Below are positions 1-4,959 of a DNA stretch of 7,695 nucleotides, piece by piece (the first letter of the stretch is position 1; the number at the start of each line of letters is the position of its first letter). The DNA comes from an uncultured Clostridia bacterium. Its GTDB lineage: Bacteria; Bacillota_A; Clostridia; Oscillospirales; Oscillospiraceae. The stretch lies in contig CAMJQX010000073.1 of NCBI GenBank assembly GCA_946408145.1, positions 1 to 7,695 on the forward strand, written 5' to 3'. The notes beneath the pieces are model-generated. The model searched no databases. It worked only from the letters and a program-made list of their open reading frames with translations, and was not told the DNA's origin. The position numbers were made by a program, and so were the translations under genes.

Positions 1-78
1 CCCTGCCCCTGCGGCAAGATGAAGGCCGACGGCAGCCGGAGGCTGAAGTACAAGGAATGCTGCGGACGCAATGAGTGA
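1..78 (+). CDS. 3' end of a SEC-C motif protein (possibly SecA), partial
   Basis: Only the last 25 codons are in the window, read in frame 1 and ending at TGA 76-78. The peptide begins PCPCGKMKADG and ends LKYKECCGRNE. The paired CxC and CC cysteines followed by glycine are the zinc-binding SEC-C motif, which is found at the C-terminus of many SecA translocase ATPases (where it contacts SecB or ribosomes) and in several small metal-binding proteins. The loop between the cysteine pairs is 15 residues (GKMKADGSRRLKYKE), against 8 in the canonical CPCGSGKKYKKCC form, although the conserved K-Y-K before CC is kept. The position at the extreme C-terminus fits SecA, but the body of the protein is outside the window, so the identity is inference. 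The motif itself is directly visible. Confidence 0.72.
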   Translation, partial: PCPCGKMKADGSRRLKYKECCGRNE

Positions 79-79
79 A

Positions 80-222
80 GCCTCCCTTGCCTAAAGGGAG
101 GTGGCCGAGCGGAGCGAGGTCGGAGGGATACCAAAGGGGAATATACCTGGCAATGCACAGCGCCTGTATCCCCCAGTCACACTTGCTGCGCGCGTGTGAC
201 AGCCCCCTTTAGGCAAGGGGGC
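80..222. repeat. Imperfect palindromic intergenic repeat (MITE/REP-like)
   Basis: The two ends are inverted copies: GCCTCCCTTGCCT at 80-92 matches the reverse complement of 211-222 (GCCCCCTTGCCT) with one base missing. Each end also folds by itself: CCTCCCTT 81-88 pairs with AAGGGAGG 94-101, and GCCCCCTT 202-209 pairs with AAGGGGGC 215-222. Further in, GGGATAC 125-131 pairs with GTATCCC 166-172, and the right arm holds a third hairpin, GTCACAC 176-182 with GTGTGAC 194-200. I recall very similar 'CTCCCTTG..TAAAGGGAGGTGGCC' elements scattered between genes in gut Ruminococcaceae, where they behave as non-coding mobile or palindromic repeats. That recollection is not a database result. The element has no coding capacity and may also end transcription of the upstream gene. 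Confidence 0.7.
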
Positions 223-283
223 CTTCCGCCTCGTCAGCTGAATACGAAAAGATTCCCTGACAACACAGCGGCAGACACCCTTT

Positions 284-297
284 AAGGAAGAACACCT
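284..297 (+). promoter_or_regulatory. Ribosome binding site of the pgeF-like gene
   Basis: AAGGAAG at 284-290 lies 7 bases before ATG 298. It decides in favour of this start over the in-frame ATG at codon 13, which has no purine-rich sequence in front of it. The 60 or so bases between the palindromic repeat and this site must hold any promoter for the gene, but I found no convincing -35/-10 pair there. Confidence 0.6.
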
Positions 298-1083
298 ATG
301 TTTATTGAACAAAACGAAAACGGCCTGATCTACATGAGCTCCACCCTGATCCCCCTGCGCCATGCCTTCACCACGCGTTACGGCGGCGTGAGCCGCGGGC
401 ATCTCGCGACGCTCAATCTCCTGAGCGACAAGGGGGACGAGCCGGAAAACGTGCGCGAGAACTACCGCCGTGTCTGTGCCCTCTTCGGCGTGAGCGAGGA
501 CGACTGCGCCGTGACGAAGCAGGTGCACGGCAATGTCGTGCGCATCGTCACGGAGGCCGACCGGCACCGCTGCCTCAGCCCCGTGCCCTACGAGGCGGAC
601 GGCATCGTGACCGCGACGCCCGGCCTGCCCATCTTCTGCTTCACGGCGGACTGCGTGCCCGTGCTGCTGTGCGACGCGGCGCACGGCGTCGTCGGTGCGA
701 TCCACTGCGGCTGGCGCAGCTCGGTCGCGGACATCCTGAAAAACGCCCTGACGCAGATGGAGAGCCTCGGCGCGAGGGCGGAGGACGTCCGCGCCGCGAT
801 CGGCCCGGCCATCGGCAAGTGCTGCTTCGAGACGGACGACGACGTGCCGGAGGCCGTCGCGGCCTGGCTGGGCGACACCGAGGGCCTGTTTCAAAAGCGC
901 GCCGACGGCAAGACCCTCGTGGATCTGCGCGGCGCCAACGCCCGGCGGCTGATGCAGCTCGGCGTGCCGGATGGCCAGATCGACGTCTCCGACGAGTGCA
1001 CGATCTGCAGCCACGAGAAATACTGGTCGCACCGCTATACCAGGGGACAGCGCGGCGGACAGGCCGCGGTCATCTGCCTCTGA
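298..1083 (+). CDS. pgeF: PgeF/YfiH-family protein (peptidoglycan editing factor, laccase domain)
   Basis: A 261-residue protein, the usual length for the YfiH/YlmD/LACC1 family (DUF152, 'multi-copper polyphenol oxidase'). The N-terminus carries the family pattern AFTTRYGGVSRG (23-34). The three metal and catalytic ligands are present: His77 in KQVHG, Cys119 in FTADCVPV and His136 in AIHCGWR. The IGPAIGKCCFE block (168-178) and the C-terminal CTICSHEKYWSHRYTRGQRGGQAA block (234-257) are also typical. Family members have been assigned two kinds of role: E. coli YfiH removes wrongly incorporated L-serine from cell-wall precursors, while mammalian LACC1 and bacterial homologues act on purine nucleosides (phosphorolysis and adenosine deamination). 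Sequence alone does not separate these. The gene is followed after 48 bases by a binding-protein gene on the same strand. Family assignment is secure; substrate is open. Confidence 0.93.
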   Translation: MFIEQNENGLIYMSSTLIPLRHAFTTRYGGVSRGHLATLNLLSDKGDEPENVRENYRRVCALFGVSEDDCAVTKQVHGNVVRIVTEADRHRCLSPVPYEADGIVTATPGLPIFCFTADCVPVLLCDAAHGVVGAIHCGWRSSVADILKNALTQMESLGARAEDVRAAIGPAIGKCCFETDDDVPEAVAAWLGDTEGLFQKRADGKTLVDLRGANARRLMQLGVPDGQIDVSDECTICSHEKYWSHRYTRGQRGGQAAVICL

Positions 1084-1131
1084 GGCTTCCTCCCCTGCGG
1101 TCTGATTCTTGAAACAAGTGAGACAAAGCTT

Positions 1132-2787
1132 ATGAGCAAAAAGACAAAAACGATCCTTGCGCTGCTGCTGGTGCTGGCGGCGGTGCTGAACCTGTCGGCC
1201 TGCGGGAAAAAGGGCCTGGACGAAAACGAGATCCCCGATTCCACCGGCGGCACCGAGATCGTCAAGGGCAAGTCGGCCGATGAGCGCTTCACCATGAACG
1301 TGAACATCAAGTACAGCCGCAACCCGCTCGTGGCCACCAACCGCTCCAACCAGCTCATCTGCGATCTGGTCTACGAGAACATGATCGAGCTGGACGATCG
1401 CTTTCAGGTCATCGAGGGCTCCGGCGTCATCACCGAGTGGGAGTGCTCCGACGACGCCAAAAACTGGACGCTGACCGTCGGCGAGGGCCACACCTTCCAT
1501 GACGGCAGCCCGGTCACGCCCCGTGACATCAGCTACTCGCTCGGCCTCGCCATCAACTCCGACCGCTATGCGGGGCGCTTTGCCAGCTATCAGGGCGCGT
1601 CCCCCGGCGAGGGCGTGGTCTATGTGACGCTCGGCATCGGCGACGCGTCCTTCATCCGGCTGCTGAACATCCCGGTCATCAAGTCCGGCACCTACGGCGA
1701 GAAGCGGGATTACGGCAACACCCCCATCGGCAGCGGGCCCTATACCTACAACGAGGACGGCAGCAAGCTCATAGCGGCGGAGACCTGGCCGGACTATGAG
1801 AATCTGCCGGTGCAGGAGATCTACCTGAAGGAGTACAAGACCGCCGACGAGATCATCTCCGCCTTCGAGAGCGGCGCCATCGACGTGGTCACCAACGACC
1901 CCTCCAGCTACACCAACCTCGGCTATGCCAGCACCAACGAAGTCCATACCTACGCCACCACCAACATGCACTATGTCATGTTCAACGAGGAGAGCATGCT
2001 GGGCCGCTACAGCAACTTCCGCCTGGCCATGCAGCACGCCTTCGACCGCGAGTATCTGGTGGAGCTGCTGCACGGCAACGCCGTGGCCTCGCCCTTCCCG
2101 ATGTATCCCACCTGCCCGGACTATCCCACGGCTCTGGTCGGCGAAGTGGATTACGACCTGCAGGATGTCGTCAAGGTTCTTTCAAGTGCGTACGTGAGAG
2201 ATTCCGACGGAGACGGCATCATGGAATTCGACAACGGCGGGAAGGTGCCGGTCGAGATCAATATCGCCGTCTGCGCCGACAGCAGCGCCAAGGCCGGCGT
2301 GGTGCGCCGCTTCCAGGAGGACATGGCCAGCATCGGCCTGACGGTCGTCGTGCACGAGATGACCTGGGACAATTACATCAAGGCGCTGGAGGAGGGCGAG
2401 ATCGCCATCAGCAACACCGGCGAACAGACGGTGACGCTGGACATGTACTACGGCGAGGTGAAGCTGCGCGCCAACTTCGACCTGACGGAGCTGCTGCAGC
2501 CGCGCAAGGAGTCGAACGAGATGACCAACATCAACTTCAGCCGCTCCACAGACGCGACCGTCGTCGACCGGATCGAGAGATACCTGTCCGCGAGCAATGC
2601 CGCGCGCCCCGGCGCCTACTATGAGTTCTGCCAGTATCTGACCAAGACCTCCGCCTCGCTGATCACGATCGGCTTTGAAAAGCAGCAGATCATCACCCGC
2701 CGCGGCGTCTGCAAGGGCGTGGAGCCCAACGCCGGGAACCCGCTTTACAACTTTCCGAACTGGACCATCGATCTCAAGAACGACTAA
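1132..2787 (+). CDS. ABC transporter substrate-binding lipoprotein, family 5 (oligopeptide/nickel type)
   Basis: A 551-residue secreted lipoprotein. Residues 1-24 form a lipoprotein signal: KK-rich start, hydrophobic stretch ILALLLVLAAVLN, and lipobox LSAC with Cys24 as the lipidation site, followed by a polar linker to about residue 50. The mature part matches SBP_bac_5 (PepT/DppA/OppA/NikA type): 'CDLVYENMIELDDRF' (77-91), then W-x-L-T-V-G-E-G-H-T-F-H-D-G-S-P-V-T (112-129) with following D-I-S-Y-S-L, and later IGSGPY. The DSDGDGIMEF segment near residue 360 is the usual Asp-rich loop of this family. Family members bind peptides, sugars, nickel or other small ligands outside the membrane and pass them to a permease. 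No permease or ATPase gene is in the window, so the transporter partner is unknown. The start has only a weak ribosome site (AAGTGAG, 1116-1122). The stop lies 14 bases before the deaminase start. Confidence 0.92.
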   Translation: MSKKTKTILALLLVLAAVLNLSACGKKGLDENEIPDSTGGTEIVKGKSADERFTMNVNIKYSRNPLVATNRSNQLICDLVYENMIELDDRFQVIEGSGVITEWECSDDAKNWTLTVGEGHTFHDGSPVTPRDISYSLGLAINSDRYAGRFASYQGASPGEGVVYVTLGIGDASFIRLLNIPVIKSGTYGEKRDYGNTPIGSGPYTYNEDGSKLIAAETWPDYENLPVQEIYLKEYKTADEIISAFESGAIDVVTNDPSSYTNLGYASTNEVHTYATTNMHYVMFNEESMLGRYSNFRLAMQHAFDREYLVELLHGNAVASPFPMYPTCPDYPTALVGEVDYDLQDVVKVLSSAYVRDSDGDGIMEFDNGGKVPVEINIAVCADSSAKAGVVRRFQEDMASIGLTVVVHEMTWDNYIKALEEGEIAISNTGEQTVTLDMYYGEVKLRANFDLTELLQPRKESNEMTNINFSRSTDATVVDRIERYLSASNAARPGAYYEFCQYLTKTSASLITIGFEKQQIITRRGVCKGVEPNAGNPLYNFPNWTIDLKND

Positions 2788-2801
2788 AGGGGGAAACGAA
2801 C
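2787..2801 (+). promoter_or_regulatory. Ribosome binding site of cdd
   Basis: AAGGGGGAA begins within the stop codon of the binding-protein gene (2787-2795) and lies 6 bases before ATG 2802. The overlap with the upstream stop supports co-transcription and perhaps coupled translation. Confidence 0.6.
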
Positions 2802-3182
2802 ATGACCGACAGACAACTGATGTCCATGGCCAAGGAGGCCTCGCTCAAGGCCTATGTGCCCTATTCCCACTTCCCGGTGGGCGCTGCGATCGAGTGTGAC
2901 GACGGCACGGTCTTCACCGGCTGCAACATCGAAAACGCCGCCCTGGGCAGCACCATCTGCGCCGAGCGCACCGCCTGCTGCAAGGCGGTCAGCGAGGGGC
3001 GCCGCAGCTTCCGCCGCATCGCCATCTACGCAGACAGCGAAAACTGGTGCACCCCCTGCGGCGCCTGCCGTCAGTTTCTGGCGGAGTTCTCGCCGGAGAT
3101 GGAGGTCCTCTGCGCCAAGGCGGGCAACCGCTACGTGAGCTACAAGCTCTCCGAACTGCTGCCCCATACGTTCAACTTCTGA
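2802..3182 (+). CDS. cdd: Cytidine deaminase
   Basis: A 126-residue protein of the short, homotetrameric cytidine deaminase class, which hydrolyses cytidine and deoxycytidine to uridine and deoxyuridine plus ammonia in pyrimidine salvage in the cytoplasm. All active-site elements are present: the zinc ligands Cys53 (in ICAERTA), Cys86 and Cys89 (in TPCGACRQ), the proton-shuttling Glu55, and the substrate-binding Asn42 and Glu44 in CNIENA. These positions match the numbering I recall for the B. subtilis Cdd. The N-terminal AYVPYSHFPVGAA block (18-30) is also standard. The C-terminus LLPHTFNF corresponds to the LLPxxF ending of the family. It is separated by 14 bases from the binding-protein gene, and its TGA is one base from the ATG of the next gene, so expression with both neighbours is likely. 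The protein is complete and looks functional. Confidence 0.97.
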   Translation: MTDRQLMSMAKEASLKAYVPYSHFPVGAAIECDDGTVFTGCNIENAALGSTICAERTACCKAVSEGRRSFRRIAIYADSENWCTPCGACRQFLAEFSPEMEVLCAKAGNRYVSYKLSELLPHTFNF

Positions 3183-3183
3183 G

Positions 3184-3456
3184 ATGGAGCTGGAACAGCT
3201 GCGCATCTTCCTGGCCGTGGCCGGGGAGAAGAGCTTCAGCCGCGGCGCGAAGAAGCTGTACATCAGCCACTCCACCACGAGCCGGGCGGTGTCCGCGCTG
3301 GAGGAGGAGCTGGGCGTGACGCTGCTGCGCCGGGGCAACCGCGTCCTCGGGCTTACGCCGGCGGGCGAGGCGCTCGCGCGGGAGGCCGAGGAGCTGCTGC
3401 GCCGGGCGGAGGACGCCGCCGCGCTTGTCCGCGCGGCGGGAGAAGAGAAGGAATGA
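3184..3456 (+). CDS. Stand-alone LysR-type DNA-binding domain protein (mini-LysR)
   Basis: A 90-residue protein consisting of the N-terminal winged helix-turn-helix of LysR-type regulators and nothing more. Residues 1-60 follow the LysR pattern closely: MELEQLRIFLAVAGEKSF, then the recognition region AAKKLYISHSTTSRAVSALEEELG-like stretch (about 22-44), then LLRRGNRVLGLTPAGEALA (47-65). Residues 62-88 are an Ala/Glu/Arg-rich helix corresponding to the linker helix that dimerises full-length LysR proteins. Normal LysR regulators are about 290-330 residues with a periplasmic-binding-like effector domain, which is absent here. The next gene starts 13 bases later and encodes a membrane protein. 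There is no good ribosome site; the TGA-G-ATG junction with cdd suggests translation by re-initiation. It could be a natural effector-less regulator or a decayed remnant, but the frame is clean and the codon use is like its neighbours. The target is unknown. Confidence 0.85.
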   Translation: MELEQLRIFLAVAGEKSFSRGAKKLYISHSTTSRAVSALEEELGVTLLRRGNRVLGLTPAGEALAREAEELLRRAEDAAALVRAAGEEKE

Positions 3457-3469
3457 GAGGAGAAAGCGG
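3456..3469 (+). promoter_or_regulatory. Ribosome binding site fixing the O-antigen ligase-like start
   Basis: GAGAGGAGAAAG (about 3455-3466) starts at the stop codon of the mini-LysR gene and precedes ATG 3470 at normal distance. It favours ATG 3470 over an in-frame TTG at 3425, which would add 15 very basic residues (MSARREKRRNERRKR) encoded by the ribosome site and by sequence overlapping the upstream gene. Confidence 0.7.
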
Positions 3470-4891
3470 ATGCTGAACCGTGCACACAGAGCGCTCCGGG
3501 AACACCGCGTCACCGTGTATACGGCGGCGCTGCTGTGCCTGCTGTTCTTTCACATGCTCTGGTATGTGAACTTTTTCCTTGCCGAATCCCTCGCCGGGAC
3601 CTATTTCCTCTATCCGATCCCCGTGCTGACGGCCTTTTACCTGTATTTCCGCGGCCTGCGCGACGGGCCGGAGATCAAGCTGCTTCTGCTGTTCAGCCTG
3701 TGGCTCGCGCTCACGCGCGTCCTCAACGGCGACCCCGCTTTGGTCCGGGAGGGCTATCTGGTGCTCGACTCGCTGATGATGGCGCTCTTCCTCTCGGTCG
3801 GCCTGCTGCTTGACCGACGCGGCAGAAGGATCTGCCTGCAAATCGTCAGCGTCGTCGCCGGGCTCTTCTTCTTCGCGCTGGGCCTGCTGGGGATCTATGT
3901 CTTCGTCACCGGCGCCGAGATCGTCAACCCGCTGACCGAGGCGGTGACGGCGGCGGGGCTGGGGAATGTGAGCTTCTACCGGCTGACGCTCCTGGGCGTC
4001 AACCCCAACACCACGGCGCTCTGGTTCTTCTTCTCGGCCTGCCTGATGGCTTACTGCTTCTTTGCCTGCAGGAAAAAGCTCTGGCGTATCCCGATCGTCC
4101 TCTGTGCGCTGGTGGACTATCTCGCGGTCGCCGCCTGCGGCAGCCGCAAGGTCAAGATCGCCTTTTCGGTGAGCCTCGCTCTGCTGCTGTGCATCGTCGT
4201 GCTCCGCGCGCTGATGCGGAAGGATCGCAGGCTCCGCGCGCTCGTCGGGGCGCTGATCCTGCTCGCGGCGATTCCGATTTGTTATCTAAGCTTTAACGCG
4301 GCGACAAAGGCCATGGGCGGACTCAGGCCCGCTCAGACGGCACAGACGGCAGAGGCGGCGCCGCAGACGGCGCACGGGCGGGACTGGTATTATGCTTCGG
4401 CGCTGGCGGCGCGTCCGCTCGCAAAACGGACGGACAGCGCGGCCTTCAGCGACTCGCGCGGGGTGCTGGAGGACAGCGGCCGCGAGCGGATCTTCCGCGC
4501 CGCGCTCGAAAGCCTGCGCCGGCAGCCGCAGCGGCTCTGGAAGGGCTGCCTCTTTGAGGAGAGGATGTCGGTTGCGGACGAGCTCCTGACCGAGCGCTTC
4601 CCGAACTTTCACAACACGCTGCTGGACGTGCTCAACTACACCGGGCTCCCCGGCCTGCTGCTCCTGCTGGCCTTTCTGGTCCTGCTGACGATGCGGATCC
4701 TGCAGCTGCTGTTCGCGTCGGCCGCCCCGATCGAGGATCGGCTCCTGACCCTGCCGCTGATCGGCGCGCTGGTCTACAGCATGCTCGAGCCGCTGTTCTT
4801 CTTCTGCTACGATTTCCGCGCCCTGCTCAGCTTCCTCTTCGCGGGCTTTGTGATCGCCTGCGCCAGAGAGACGGAGAAGCCCGCGGCCTGA
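3470..4891 (+). CDS. O-antigen ligase/polymerase-like membrane protein (Wzy/WaaL superfamily)
   Basis: A 473-residue polytopic membrane protein with roughly 10-12 hydrophobic segments, for example 15-37, 44-60, 70-83, 98-114, 121-146, 181-200, 207-223, 229-246, 256-275, 393-416 and 427-465. Family marks are the NPNTTALWFFFSACL segment (178-192), the A-x-x-CGSRK motif (222-227, corresponding to the conserved S-R region of the family), a large loop of about 105 residues (276-380) containing an SGRERIFRAALESL helix (336-349), and HNTLLDVLNYTGLPG (381-395), the classic H-N-x-x-L ... G-x-x-G end of the loop in Wzy_C proteins. Such enzymes polymerise or transfer lipid-linked glycans on the outer face of the membrane using a loop Arg and His. 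The gene is last in the + strand unit, just before a terminator. The glycan acted on is unknown, and no glycan-assembly genes lie immediately upstream. Confidence 0.8.
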   Translation: MLNRAHRALREHRVTVYTAALLCLLFFHMLWYVNFFLAESLAGTYFLYPIPVLTAFYLYFRGLRDGPEIKLLLLFSLWLALTRVLNGDPALVREGYLVLDSLMMALFLSVGLLLDRRGRRICLQIVSVVAGLFFFALGLLGIYVFVTGAEIVNPLTEAVTAAGLGNVSFYRLTLLGVNPNTTALWFFFSACLMAYCFFACRKKLWRIPIVLCALVDYLAVAACGSRKVKIAFSVSLALLLCIVVLRALMRKDRRLRALVGALILLAAIPICYLSFNAATKAMGGLRPAQTAQTAEAAPQTAHGRDWYYASALAARPLAKRTDSAAFSDSRGVLEDSGRERIFRAALESLRRQPQRLWKGCLFEERMSVADELLTERFPNFHNTLLDVLNYTGLPGLLLLLAFLVLLTMRILQLLFASAAPIEDRLLTLPLIGALVYSMLEPLFFFCYDFRALLSFLFAGFVIACARETEKPAA

Positions 4892-4901
4892 GGCCTTCAC
4901 G

Positions 4902-4948
4902 GCGCAAAAAAGCCTGGAATACGCAAGGTATTCCAGGCTTTTTTGCGC
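4902..4948. terminator. Bidirectional intrinsic terminator
   Basis: A perfect 20-bp inverted repeat (4902-4921 with 4929-4948) around a 7-base loop CGCAAGG. The core stem GCCTGGAATA/TATTCCAGGC is flanked by A6 on the left and T6 on the right, so both strands produce a GC-containing hairpin followed by a U tract. It lies 10 bases after the stop of the + strand membrane gene and 11 bases after the stop of the convergent - strand gene, exactly where a shared terminator is expected. Confidence 0.95.
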
Positions 4949-4959
4949 TTTGAACGGCA

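Noticed and set aside
257..285. Possible promoter CTGACA ... CTTTAA before pgeF
   Set aside because: The spacing is 17 bases but the -10 match is poor and it runs into the ribosome site, leaving no room for a transcription start.
91..2073. A 660-codon open frame on the - strand
   Set aside because: It runs antisense to two well-supported genes and the repeat, has no recognisable domain, and is the expected mirror frame of GC-rich coding DNA.
2203..2229. EF-hand or dockerin-like calcium loop DSDGDGIME in the binding protein
   Set aside because: An Asp-rich D-x-D-G-D-G segment is commonly seen at this place in family 5 binding proteins, so it is not evidence of a dockerin or cellulosome link.
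3425..3469. Upstream TTG start adding 15 basic residues to the O-antigen ligase-like protein
   Set aside because: The extra codons overlap the mini-LysR gene and the ribosome site for ATG 3470; the Arg/Lys run is a by-product of purine-rich sequence.
2784..3485. A 233-codon open frame on the - strand across cdd and the mini-LysR gene
   Set aside because: It is antisense to a cytidine deaminase with all catalytic residues and to a clear LysR helix-turn-helix; its composition is Ala/Ser-rich with no domain.
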